A DNA stretch of 64,000 nt from Pseudodesulfovibrio sp. zrk46 (GTDB taxonomy: Bacteria; Desulfobacterota; Desulfovibrionia; Desulfovibrionales; Desulfovibrionaceae), in contig NZ_CP051216.1 of NCBI RefSeq assembly GCF_012516435.1, forward strand, positions 1,118,001 to 1,182,000, written 5' to 3'. Shown here in pieces: positions 1 through 6,320 of this stretch (position 1 is the stretch's first letter; each line of letters opens with the position of its first letter). Position numbers and translations under genes: made by a program. Under the pieces are notes generated by a model, which was given only the letters and a program-made list of their open reading frames with translations, was not told the DNA's origin and ran no database searches.

Positions 1-1
1 C

Positions 2-142
2 AATATCGATTTACGTCCATTCTCTTTGAGAAGATTTTTGTTTTTTGAAAAGGGATATAATCCAATCGAAAAACTTTTACTGGCGATCCTCGGCCTCACA
101 ACAAGTGTATTTACGGCTTACATCGCCATATTGATGATATAA
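2..142 (+). CDS. 3' end of a small membrane protein (partial)
   Basis: The frame is open from the window edge to a TAA at 140-142, giving 46 residues. The last third is a hydrophobic stretch (roughly LLLAILGLTTSVFTAYIAIL) that would make one C-terminal membrane helix. The start lies outside the window. It sits just upstream of the first Rhs fragment and resembles in size and character the small membrane proteins that follow the other Rhs fragments, so an immunity protein of a preceding cassette is possible. That is inference from position only; I recognise no family. Confidence 0.45.
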   Translation, partial: NIDLRPFSLRRFLFFEKGYNPIEKLLLAILGLTTSVFTAYIAILMI

Positions 143-347
143 ACTCAAAGAACTTAGTGAGAGTCAAAGTGAGCACACGATTGAACATCTTTGCATTATT
201 TTTTAGTAGACAACTTATTATACTCTCTGAAGAATATTTCCTTTAAGGATCTCATTCTTCTGTATGCATAGATTGAACAACACTGAATAGAGGACTCTCA
301 ATCGTATACGTGTGTAGTACTTTCGCCCTCTATCTCGCAAAATGCGC

Positions 348-382
348 AAATGCCGTCTTATCTATTTTGTAAGGCGGCATTT
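348..382 (+). terminator. Hairpin before first Rhs fragment
   Basis: A 13-bp stem (AAATGCCGTCTTA with TAAGGCGGCATTT, one G-T pair) and a 9-nt loop, followed by a moderately T-rich stretch. It would end transcription of the upstream membrane protein. The remainder of 143-347 is AT-rich and shows nothing I recognise. Confidence 0.4.
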
Positions 383-399
383 CACTCTTATTTTGAAAT

Positions 400-522
400 T
401 ACGCCCCGTTCACGGCCCGCTGGACCACCCCCGACCCTATGGGCGACGCTGGCGGCGATGACGACTGGTACGGGTATTGTCTGGATGACCCTGTGAATGG
501 AGTGGATCCGTTGGGGTTGTTT
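400..522 (+). repeat. Rhs core-end repeat, copy 1
   Basis: This 123-bp segment encodes the Rhs core end from YAPFTARWTTPDP through MGDAGGDDDWYGYC to GVDPLGLF. It matches 1784-1906 with about four differences that I can count. The frame is stopped at 394-396, so the segment is cut off from any upstream Rhs body. Such core-end duplicates are the known signature of displaced Rhs tips. Confidence 0.85.
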
Positions 523-882
523 AGATTTGGGAAGCGGCCTCTGAGTTTCCTGCCCAAGAGTTGGCACGCCATTAGTGCGGACGGCTCCATTGCTGACAAA
601 GTCAACCTTGAGCCTAAGCATGAACATGGATTCTATGAAGACGGAAGTGGTGACAATATTGGACTCGGAGAAAGAGGACAAATGACCCAAGAAGATATTT
701 CTAATTATCAACTTGAAAATAAATACTATGATGACAAACGAATGAGACGCGCACAGAAGACAACTGTTTTGGGGATTTACAATACCTGCGGTATTGGCGG
801 GGACAAGAACAATTGTCAGGACTACGCTGACAGACTTCGCGATCGATACGAACTACTCTATCGTGGCGACAAAATGAGATAA
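439..882 (+). CDS. Displaced Rhs C-terminal tip, papain-like motifs (candidate toxin)
   Basis: The frame encodes the Rhs core end (first ~28 residues, closing in GVDPLGLF) followed by about 120 tip residues. The homologous frame is open from 397, but the only start codon is ATG 439 and no Shine-Dalgarno precedes it, so the fragment is probably silent unless recombined onto a full Rhs gene. The tip has an EHGF-EDGSGDNIG block, then a YDD element, then NNCQDYADRL near the end. A histidine before a late NNCQ-type cysteine is the order expected of permuted papain-like (NlpC/P60- or LRAT-like) domains. A cysteine-dependent amidase or acyl hydrolase is therefore a reasonable guess. The hairpin at 892-919 and a likely immunity gene follow. 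Confidence 0.7.
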   Translation: MGDAGGDDDWYGYCLDDPVNGVDPLGLFRFGKRPLSFLPKSWHAISADGSIADKVNLEPKHEHGFYEDGSGDNIGLGERGQMTQEDISNYQLENKYYDDKRMRRAQKTTVLGIYNTCGIGGDKNNCQDYADRLRDRYELLYRGDKMR

Positions 883-891
883 CAATAATGT

Positions 892-919
892 GGGCTAAGA
901 CCACAATTCGTCTTAGCCC
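892..919 (+). other. Perfect 10-bp hairpin between Rhs tip and partner gene
   Basis: GGGCTAAGAC pairs perfectly with GTCTTAGCCC across an 8-nt loop. No T-run follows, so it is not a classic terminator. It lies between the tip's stop codon and the Shine-Dalgarno of the next gene, where it could shield the downstream message, act as a weak terminator, or be a recombination scar. Confidence 0.6.
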
Positions 920-933
920 GCTATGGAGTCATT

Positions 934-1470
934 ATGAAAAAGGCAGCACTATTCATAATACCACTAATTATGTGTGCAATATATCTATATAATACGAATC
1001 AATTTCAGGCTTTCTTTGCATCCAAGTCATTCTACGCAAACATCGTAGATGTACCCTTTGATGTCACTTCTAAGGGTAAGCAAACAACACTTCCATTAAA
1101 GCACAAATTCAATACTTGTTATGATTTAAGCATAGCCATCCCCGGAAGAGAGGCTTTAGACTCCCGATATGAAGGCAAGGGGCAGTTGGCCTATCAATTC
1201 ATATCCGAAGGGACCGTAATTGCAGATGGAATCACCCAACCTGTACATGCACAAAAATGGACTGGGAATGAGCGAGCTTCAATATGCAAGCTAATGGTTT
1301 TCGATCTACCTTTCCCAAAGGCCTCCGATGACCTTGTCCTCAGACTTGAGGTAACGGAACCCTTTGATTTTTTACAAGAGCACAAAGACAACACTTTTAT
1401 TGTCATTGCTCCCAACTACAGTTCGAAATTTGATGAATGCTATGATGAAGACCTACGGATTACGCAATAA
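934..1470 (+). CDS. Membrane-anchored candidate immunity protein for the 439-882 tip
   Basis: The 178-residue protein starts with MKKAALFIIPLIMCAIYLY, an uncleaved signal anchor or signal peptide, followed by a soluble domain with KHKFNTCYDLSIAIP and later FIVIAPNY. The domain is therefore probably periplasmic. A GGAG at 925-928 is well spaced from the ATG. It directly follows a displaced Rhs tip, the standard place for an immunity gene. A periplasmic immunity protein would fit a toxin acting on the cell wall or outer-leaflet lipid. I cannot name the family with certainty; a DUF5625-like fold is a weak possibility. Confidence 0.6.
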   Translation: MKKAALFIIPLIMCAIYLYNTNQFQAFFASKSFYANIVDVPFDVTSKGKQTTLPLKHKFNTCYDLSIAIPGREALDSRYEGKGQLAYQFISEGTVIADGITQPVHAQKWTGNERASICKLMVFDLPFPKASDDLVLRLEVTEPFDFLQEHKDNTFIVIAPNYSSKFDECYDEDLRITQ

Positions 1471-1488
1471 CCCTAGCACAAGACCACA

Positions 1489-1542
1489 ACCGCCACCATG
1501 GGCGACGCTTACGGCGATAACGACTGGTATTTTGACAGATAA
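1489..1542 (+). pseudogene. Short Rhs core-end scar
   Basis: An ATG at 1498 opens MGDAYGDNDWYFDR followed by TAA at 1540-1542. This is a recognisable shard of the MGDAGGDDDWYGY core-end motif, cut off immediately after the DWY. Upstream bases (ACCGCCACC) no longer match the other copies well. The stop overlaps the ribosome binding site of the next gene, so the scar may now serve as a translated leader. Confidence 0.65.
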
Positions 1543-1552
1543 AGGAGCTCGT

Positions 1553-1756
1553 TTGAGAATTAAAATATGGGAGATATTTATTGGCTTAGTCATGACTATT
1601 CATGGGGTAGGCATGATAGTAACCGGAGATTATAGCTTCAAAGGATGGCCAATTTATGGGTGGGTTGCTTATGCCTATGCCTTCGTAGGAATATCAATAA
1701 TACCTATTGCTTGGTTCCTCCGCTCTCCTTCTCGTAAAAACAAAGAGGATCAATAA
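1553..1756 (+). CDS. Two-helix membrane protein, Rhs-linked family copy 1
   Basis: The start is TTG 1553, chosen because AAAGGAG (1541-1547) lies just upstream and because the N-terminus (MRIKIWEIFIG) then matches the paralogues at 2140 and 3105. The 67-residue product has two membrane helices (about 5-24 and 33-55) and ends in a basic tail, WFLRSPSRKNKEDQ, which should face the cytoplasm. Position after an Rhs scar and before another Rhs tip suggests an orphan immunity protein, perhaps against a pore-forming or inner-membrane toxin. No toxin partner remains directly upstream. Confidence 0.65.
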   Translation: MRIKIWEIFIGLVMTIHGVGMIVTGDYSFKGWPIYGWVAYAYAFVGISIIPIAWFLRSPSRKNKEDQ

Positions 1757-1763
1757 CTAAAGC

Positions 1764-1906
1764 CGCCCACTGTCTGGCGAGGCTACGACCCATTCACGGC
1801 CCGCTGGACCGCCCCCGACCCCATGGGCGACGCTGGCGGCGATGACGACTGGTACGGGTATTGTCTGGATGACCCTGTGAATGGAGTGGATCCGTTGGGG
1901 TTGTTT
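1764..1906 (+). repeat. Rhs core-end repeat, copy 2
   Basis: The most complete core-end copy. Translation from 1766 gives PTVWRGYDPFTARWTAPDP and continues to GVDPLGLF. Positions 1784-1906 match copy 1 and 1764-1847 match copy 3. The frame is closed upstream by the TAA at 1754-1756 that ends the preceding membrane-protein gene. Confidence 0.85.
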
Positions 1907-2140
1907 GCTTTCCTGTTACCATTTGCAGCAGGCATGGCAGGAGTTGCGAAAGCAATACCAACTACCGCTGCAACAGTGATGCGTAACCCGGATAAGTTGG
2001 CGGCAGGGTCCAAAAGTGCTGTAGACTTTGCGTCTGGTGCATTTGATCCAGGCCCTCCTCCATTGTCCTGGTTTGGATTTTGGGGAAACGGAGCGCGAAA
2101 AGCATATGACGAATATGACGACTTCAAAAAGAGAAAGTAA
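1823..2140 (+). CDS. Displaced Rhs C-terminal tip with hydrophobic domain (candidate toxin)
   Basis: After the ~28-residue Rhs core end comes a short tip of about 77 residues. It begins with a hydrophobic, alanine- and glycine-rich helix (AFLLPFAAGMAGVAKAIP), passes through a proline-rich turn (GPPPLSW) and ends in a charged DEYDDFKKRK tail. No enzymatic motif is visible. The stop TAA shares its last A with the ATG of the next gene (2140), so the pair is translationally coupled. A small hydrophobic tip coupled to a small membrane protein suggests a membrane-active toxin and its immunity protein. This is inference, since many Rhs tips are uncharacterised. ATG 439-type start, no obvious Shine-Dalgarno. 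Confidence 0.65.
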   Translation: MGDAGGDDDWYGYCLDDPVNGVDPLGLFAFLLPFAAGMAGVAKAIPTTAATVMRNPDKLAAGSKSAVDFASGAFDPGPPPLSWFGFWGNGARKAYDEYDDFKKRK

Positions 2141-2349
2141 TGCGTGTAAAATTTTCTGAATTAGGACTAGGAATAACCTTCATAGTCGCGGGGACATTCG
2201 GTTTGTTAAACGACAATATGCACCATTATGGTGTACCAATAATGTACCCCACACTATTCGCATGGGCGCTGATCTTGGCTGGTGTAGCCATTCCAGTTAC
2301 AACATGGTTCCTCCGCTCTCCTTCTCATAAAAACAAAGATGATCAATAA
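2140..2349 (+). CDS. Two-helix membrane protein, Rhs-linked family copy 2 (candidate immunity)
   Basis: The 69-residue product has two predicted membrane helices and the tail TWFLRSPSHKNKDDQ, nearly identical in DNA to the tail of the 1553-1756 gene although the bodies have diverged. Its ATG overlaps the stop of the preceding Rhs tip by one base (TAATG), the arrangement typical of toxin-immunity pairs. It is the only member of this four-copy family still paired with an intact tip, which makes it the best guide to what the family does. A strong terminator follows at once. Confidence 0.7.
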   Translation: MRVKFSELGLGITFIVAGTFGLLNDNMHHYGVPIMYPTLFAWALILAGVAIPVTTWFLRSPSHKNKDDQ

Positions 2350-2352
2350 CAG

Positions 2353-2385
2353 AAGCCGCCTTGCCTACTAGGCGAGGCGGCTTTT
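2353..2385 (+). terminator. Rho-independent terminator after cassette 2
   Basis: AAGCCGCCT-T-GCCT pairs with AGGC-G-AGGCGGCTT around a 3-nt loop and runs into TTTT. It sits four bases after the stop of the two-helix protein and 8 bases before the next Rhs fragment, so it marks a cassette boundary. Confidence 0.8.
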
Positions 2386-2392
2386 CTGATCC

Positions 2393-2538
2393 CGCCCACT
2401 GTCTGGCGAGGCTACGACCCATTCACGGCTCGCTGGACCGCCCCCGACCCCATGGGCGATACAGGCGGCGATGACGCCAAAAGGACATTTTTTGAATTAT
2501 GGCTTTTAAAGCCAAAAAACTACGCGGATCAACCCTAA
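2393..2538 (+). pseudogene. Rhs core-end remnant, copy 3 (truncated)
   Basis: Positions 2393-2476 repeat 1764-1847 almost exactly (PTVWRGYDPFTARWTAPDP, then MGDTGGDD). Homology stops at GGDD and the frame runs on through 20 unrelated residues to a TAA at 2536-2538. The rest of the core end and the whole tip are missing, so this fragment has lost its toxin and kept only the genes behind it. Confidence 0.75.
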
Positions 2539-2692
2539 TCGCGATAGCTATTATTTCCGTTGGAAGGGAGCTCTTATCAGGACAATACTCTGTCGGAATG
2601 GGCTTGGGTGTATTTTGTTTGCATTGCCTCTAATTATTTTCGAAGTAAGACTCTACAAATCTCCCAACTCTAAACACACGGAAGACAAATGA
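2499..2692 (+). pseudogene. Two-helix membrane protein family copy 3, frameshifted
   Basis: From ATG 2499 the frame encodes MAFKAKKLRGSTLIAIAIIS...LLSGQYSVGMGLG and then hits TAA at 2631. A frame one base back continues LFALPLIIFEVRLYKSPNSKHTEDK to TGA 2690-2692. Joined, these give a protein resembling the other copies (compare LSGQYSVG with VTGDYSFKG, and YKSPNSKHTEDK with LRSPSRKNKEDQ). A single-base deletion around 2605-2630 explains it. The TGA overlaps the ATG of the next gene, supporting the second frame as the ancestral end. Confidence 0.65.
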
Positions 2693-3030
2693 CCCCTCAC
2701 TCTAGCCCAATATTTCCGATCTTCGTCTTTGAAGGCCATGATCTCAGCGTATTTCTTTCCGAAGACAACCTGAGCAACTACTTGGAACACTACGACGTCA
2801 TGGACTCTCTTTTTGTAGGCTATGATTTTGATGGTAGACAGTTGGAATTATATTTCGAAGAAGACAAAGTAGTAAAATGCAGACTAGTCAACGAAGTTGA
2901 CCAGTCTGTTGTACTTCAAGGAAAGCTCGCAGAGGCCTTGGAAGACACAGCGTACCGCTCACAGCCTATCAATGAACTTATGACAAAGGTTTATGCTGTA
3001 GCTCTGTTCTCAGAAAAAGGCTTCAATTAA
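2689..3030 (+). CDS. Small acidic protein, candidate orphan immunity gene
   Basis: A 113-residue, acidic, soluble-looking protein (FEGHDLSVFLSEDNLSNYLEHYD...YDFDGRQLELYFEEDKVVKC) with no signal peptide or membrane helix. Its ATG overlaps the stop of the frameshifted membrane protein (ATGA), so it was probably translationally coupled to it. Cytosolic acidic proteins of this size are common immunity partners of nuclease or other cytosol-acting Rhs tips. No tip remains beside it. I recognise no named family. Confidence 0.55.
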   Translation: MTPHSSPIFPIFVFEGHDLSVFLSEDNLSNYLEHYDVMDSLFVGYDFDGRQLELYFEEDKVVKCRLVNEVDQSVVLQGKLAEALEDTAYRSQPINELMTKVYAVALFSEKGFN

Positions 3031-3104
3031 CAAAACCTAGCTTCATGACGGACAACGACACCAACGCGACGAGTCACAAACGTAGCTTCTGTACTGGGGA
3101 TTAT

Positions 3105-3311
3105 ATGCGAGTAAAATTATGGGAATGGATCGTAGCTCTTCTTTTCGTTTTTAATGGCAGCCACATGATTGCGACAGACAATTATCAGGTCAGGGGACAT
3201 TCGGTATTCCCATGGGTTTCCTATCTATTCATAATATTAGGAATTGCCATTCCTATAGCGTTCTGGTTTCTCCGCTCTCCTTCTCGTAAAAACAAAGACA
3301 ACAAAAAATAA
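3105..3311 (+). CDS. Two-helix membrane protein, Rhs-linked family copy 4
   Basis: ATG 3105 is preferred over ATG 3045 because GGGGA (3096-3100) precedes it closely and because MRVKLWEWIVALL then aligns with the starts of copies 1 and 2. The 68-residue protein has two membrane helices and the tail FWFLRSPSRKNKDNKK, almost the same DNA as the other copies' tails. It is the last gene of the AT-rich Rhs region; the GC-rich chromosome resumes within about 70 bases. No Rhs fragment is clear between 3031 and 3104, so this copy is an orphan. Confidence 0.65.
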   Translation: MRVKLWEWIVALLFVFNGSHMIATDNYQVRGHSVFPWVSYLFIILGIAIPIAFWFLRSPSRKNKDNKK

Positions 3312-3378
3312 GGAGCACCCAAACCTCCTTTCATTCTCTTTCCTTGAATTGTTCCCCCTCACAAGGCACACTGCGGCC

Positions 3379-4746
3379 ATGAAACCTATCAAGCAGCACA
3401 TCTTTCGTGCATACGACATACGCGGCCTTGTGGATGAAGACTTTGACGTCGAGTGGGTAAAGCAACTGGCACGCGCCTGCGGCACATGGTTCCGCCAGCA
3501 GGGGTGGGACCGCGCCCTGCTGGGGCATGACTGCCGGGCCTCGTCGCCCGCCTATCAGGCAGCCATGGCCGAGGGGCTGGCCGAGACCGGGCTGGACGTC
3601 ATTTGTCTGGACCGCGTGTCTTCGCCCGTCTTCTACTTCGCGGCCAAGCATCTCAATTTTCAGGCCGGCATCATGATCACGGCCAGCCACAACCCGCCCG
3701 AGTACAACGGTTTCAAGGTGTGGGGCGGCGCCACCACCATCCACGGCGAGGCCATTCAGGAAATTTTCCGCATCTTCGAGTCCGGCCAGTATGACTCTGG
3801 CTCCGGCCTCATCACCCGCCACGACATCATTCCCACCTACAAGGAAGACCTGCTCTCCCGCTGCAAGCTGGAGCGCCCGGTCAAGGTCGTGGTGGACGGC
3901 GGCAACGGCACCAGCGGCGATCTGACCGCCGACATCCTCGAAGCTGCCGGGGCCGAAGTGGTCCGCCTCTACTGCGAGCCGGACGGCAATTTCCCCAACC
4001 ATCACCCTGATCCGGTGGTGGAGGAGTACGTGGAAGACCTCAAGGCCAAGGTGGTGGAAGTCGGTGCCGAGGCTGGCATCGGACTGGATGGCGACGGCGA
4101 CCGCATCGGGGCCGTGGACGAGACCGGACGCCTCATGTTCGGCGACCAGTTGCTGGCCATCTATGCCCGCGACCTGCTCAAGGAACTCCCCGGCGCAGGC
4201 GTGGTGGCGGACGTAAAGTGTTCGCATCTGCTTTTCAAGGACGTGGAAGACCACGGCGGCACGGCCGAGATGTGCATCACCGGCCACTCCATCGTGAAAA
4301 GCCGCATGATCGAGACCGGCGCAGCCATCGGCGGCGAAATGTCCGGCCACATGTTTTTCTTCCACGGCTACCACGGCTTTGACGACGCCACCTACGGCGC
4401 ACTCAAGCTGGCCGAGATCATGTCCAAGACCGACAAGCCCCTGTCCAACTATCTGGCAGACTGGCCCGTCACTTACAACACCCCTGAAATCCGCATGGAC
4501 TGCCCCGAGGCCATCAAGTTCGACGTGGTGGCCAAGGCCCAGACCTACTTCAAGGAGCGCTACGAAGTCATCGACATGGACGGCGCGCGCGTGGAGTTCG
4601 GCGATGGCTGGGGACTGTGCCGCGCCTCCAACACACAGGGGGCGCTGGTGCTCCGCTTCGAGGCCGAGTCCGAAGCCCGGCTGGCAGAAATCCGCGACAC
4701 CATGGAGACACCCATCCTCGCCTGGATCAAGGAGTTGGGAGGCTAA
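3379..4746 (+). CDS. Phosphomannomutase/phosphoglucomutase
   Basis: Interconverts hexose-6-phosphate and hexose-1-phosphate for sugar-nucleotide supply. The 455-residue protein has all four marks of the alpha-D-phosphohexomutase superfamily: the phosphoserine loop TASHNPPEYNG, the metal loop GLDGDGDRIG, the sugar-recognition loop GEMSGHMFF and the phosphate-binding RASNTQGALVLRFE near the C-terminus. The start is ATG 3379 (MKPIKQHIFRAYDIRG), which aligns with the usual family N-terminus; a TTG at 3349 would add ten unlikely residues. It could feed the surface-polysaccharide genes at 32930-37569. Whether it prefers mannose or glucose cannot be told from sequence. Confidence 0.93.
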   Translation: MKPIKQHIFRAYDIRGLVDEDFDVEWVKQLARACGTWFRQQGWDRALLGHDCRASSPAYQAAMAEGLAETGLDVICLDRVSSPVFYFAAKHLNFQAGIMITASHNPPEYNGFKVWGGATTIHGEAIQEIFRIFESGQYDSGSGLITRHDIIPTYKEDLLSRCKLERPVKVVVDGGNGTSGDLTADILEAAGAEVVRLYCEPDGNFPNHHPDPVVEEYVEDLKAKVVEVGAEAGIGLDGDGDRIGAVDETGRLMFGDQLLAIYARDLLKELPGAGVVADVKCSHLLFKDVEDHGGTAEMCITGHSIVKSRMIETGAAIGGEMSGHMFFFHGYHGFDDATYGALKLAEIMSKTDKPLSNYLADWPVTYNTPEIRMDCPEAIKFDVVAKAQTYFKERYEVIDMDGARVEFGDGWGLCRASNTQGALVLRFEAESEARLAEIRDTMETPILAWIKELGG

Positions 4747-4749
4747 CCC

Positions 4750-5229
4750 TTGGACACCCTGCGCTTTTTCACCGGCATGTTCCGCAGTCTCCGCACGTTC
4801 ATCCTGCGGCGCGAGGTGGAAATCGTTGGCCAGTGCCACATGTGTGGCAAATGCTGTCAGGACATCGTCATCCAGGACCAGGGCAACTGGCTGACCAGCA
4901 AGCGCAAGTTCAAGAAAATCTGTGAACAGGAGCCCGAATACGAACGGTTCCGCATTCTTGGCCGTGACGGGAAAGGACACCTCCTCTTCGGCTGCAAACT
5001 GCAGAATGAGGACGGCACCTGCTCATGTCATGAAGACAGGCTCTCTTTATGTAGAAATTATCCGTCCAAATCGATATATTACCAAGGTGCGTGGATCGAA
5101 CCGGAATGCGGCTACCGATTCAAATCGATCAAGTTCCGCGACGTTTTCACCCGAAAGAAGCCCTTGCGAGCCCCACGGTTCTCCAAGGTACTGGATCAGG
5201 AAATCGAACAGGCCGAAAAGAAGCGATAG
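4750..5229 (+). CDS. YkgJ-family cysteine-cluster protein
   Basis: A 159-residue protein with the YkgJ (CxxCxxCC) zinc/iron-binding pattern: CHMCGKCCQD near residue 33, then GCKLQNEDGTCSCHEDR and LCRNYPS. The metal and biochemical role of the family are not established. It starts at TTG 4750, justified by GGGAGG at 4737-4742. It lies 3 bases after the phosphomannomutase and 2 bases before the efflux adaptor, so it is probably co-transcribed with both. Confidence 0.85.
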   Translation: MDTLRFFTGMFRSLRTFILRREVEIVGQCHMCGKCCQDIVIQDQGNWLTSKRKFKKICEQEPEYERFRILGRDGKGHLLFGCKLQNEDGTCSCHEDRLSLCRNYPSKSIYYQGAWIEPECGYRFKSIKFRDVFTRKKPLRAPRFSKVLDQEIEQAEKKR

Positions 5230-5231
5230 AC

Positions 5232-6320
5232 ATGAAAAAGCTCATCTTCATTCTCATAGCGGTGCTCCTCACCGGCGGTGGCGTCTGGTATTTCACCCAA
5301 TCCGGCAAGGCCGACAAGATCAAGGTCCTCGACACCGCGGTCATCAAACGCGCCGACGTCTCCAAGATTCTGGAGGCCACCGGCATCGTCAAGGCGCAGG
5401 TGGGCGCGCAGGTCAAGATCGGCGCACAGGCCACCGGCGTGTTGCAGACCGTTCCCGTCAAGGTGGGCGATCACGTCAAGAAGGGCGACCTCGTAGCCGA
5501 GATCGACTCCCGCGAACTCCGCGCCCGTATCGCCGAGGCCACTGCCAATCTCCGGCAGAATGAAGCCAAACTCCGCTACATGGAGAAGAACCTGCCGCGT
5601 AAGCGCACCCTCGTGCGAAAGAAGCTCGAACCGCAGGATTCCCTTGACCAGGCCCAGCAGGACGCCGAGATGGCCCGCCACTCCGTGGCCTCTGCCCGCG
5701 CCAAGCTCCAGACCCTCAACGTCCAGCTCTCCTACACCAAGATTTATTCGCCCATCGACGGCGTGGTCTCTCAGGTGGCAGCGCAGGAAGGCGAGACCAT
5801 CGTCTCCGGCCTGTCCGTCTCCAACCTGATCACGGTCCTCGACCCCACCCGTCTCGAGATGTGGATCTACATCGACGAGACCGACGTGGGCCGTGTCCAG
5901 ATCGGCCAGCCCGTGCGCTACACCGTGGATGCCTACCGCGAGAAGACCTTTGAAGGCACCGTGGACCGCATCTATCCCGAGCCGGAAATCCGTGACAACA
6001 TCGTCTACTACCGCGCACTGGTCCGTGTCACCGGCGAGCAGGCCGATTTTCTGCGTCCGGAAATGACCACTCAGTGCAAGATCATCGTCGAGACCCGCAA
6101 GGACGTGCTCGCCATCCCGAACAACGCCCTCAAGTGGGTGTCCAACCGACAGGTCGTGTTCGTGGTGGGAGATGCCAAGGCAGAGCCGCGCGAGGTACAG
6201 CCTGAGCTCGGTCTGCAGGGACTCCAGATGAGTGAGGTGCTCAGCGGCCTCAAGCAGGGTGACAAGGTCGCCACCCAGCTGGTCCTGCCCGGCACCAAGG
6301 TCAAGAAGAAGGGCAAGTAG
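5232..6320 (+). CDS. Efflux RND/ABC periplasmic adaptor (MacA/HlyD-like)
   Basis: A 362-residue membrane-fusion protein. It has an N-terminal membrane anchor (MKKLIFILIAVLLTGGGVWYF), a lipoyl-type half motif (GAQVKIGAQATGVLQTVPVK...GDHVKKGDLVAEID), a coiled-coil hairpin (about residues 95-150), the second half (IYSPIDGVVSQVAAQEGETI) and a beta-barrel. It would link an inner-membrane ABC exporter to the periplasm or an outer-membrane channel. ATG 5232 is chosen over the 5091 start because it begins the anchor. It abuts the ATPase gene (TAG then ATG), forming a MacAB-like set. Confidence 0.9.
   Translation: MKKLIFILIAVLLTGGGVWYFTQSGKADKIKVLDTAVIKRADVSKILEATGIVKAQVGAQVKIGAQATGVLQTVPVKVGDHVKKGDLVAEIDSRELRARIAEATANLRQNEAKLRYMEKNLPRKRTLVRKKLEPQDSLDQAQQDAEMARHSVASARAKLQTLNVQLSYTKIYSPIDGVVSQVAAQEGETIVSGLSVSNLITVLDPTRLEMWIYIDETDVGRVQIGQPVRYTVDAYREKTFEGTVDRIYPEPEIRDNIVYYRALVRVTGEQADFLRPEMTTQCKIIVETRKDVLAIPNNALKWVSNRQVVFVVGDAKAEPREVQPELGLQGLQMSEVLSGLKQGDKVATQLVLPGTKVKKKGK

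Noticed and set aside
2605-2635. Programmed -1 frameshift in the third two-helix copy
   Set aside because: The direction fits, but there is no canonical slippery heptamer (X XXY YYZ); a simple one-base deletion is more likely.
3331-4980. 549-codon open frame on the minus strand opposite the phosphomannomutase
   Set aside because: Low-complexity, valine/alanine/histidine-rich product typical of antisense to GC-rich genes; the plus-strand gene has every family motif.
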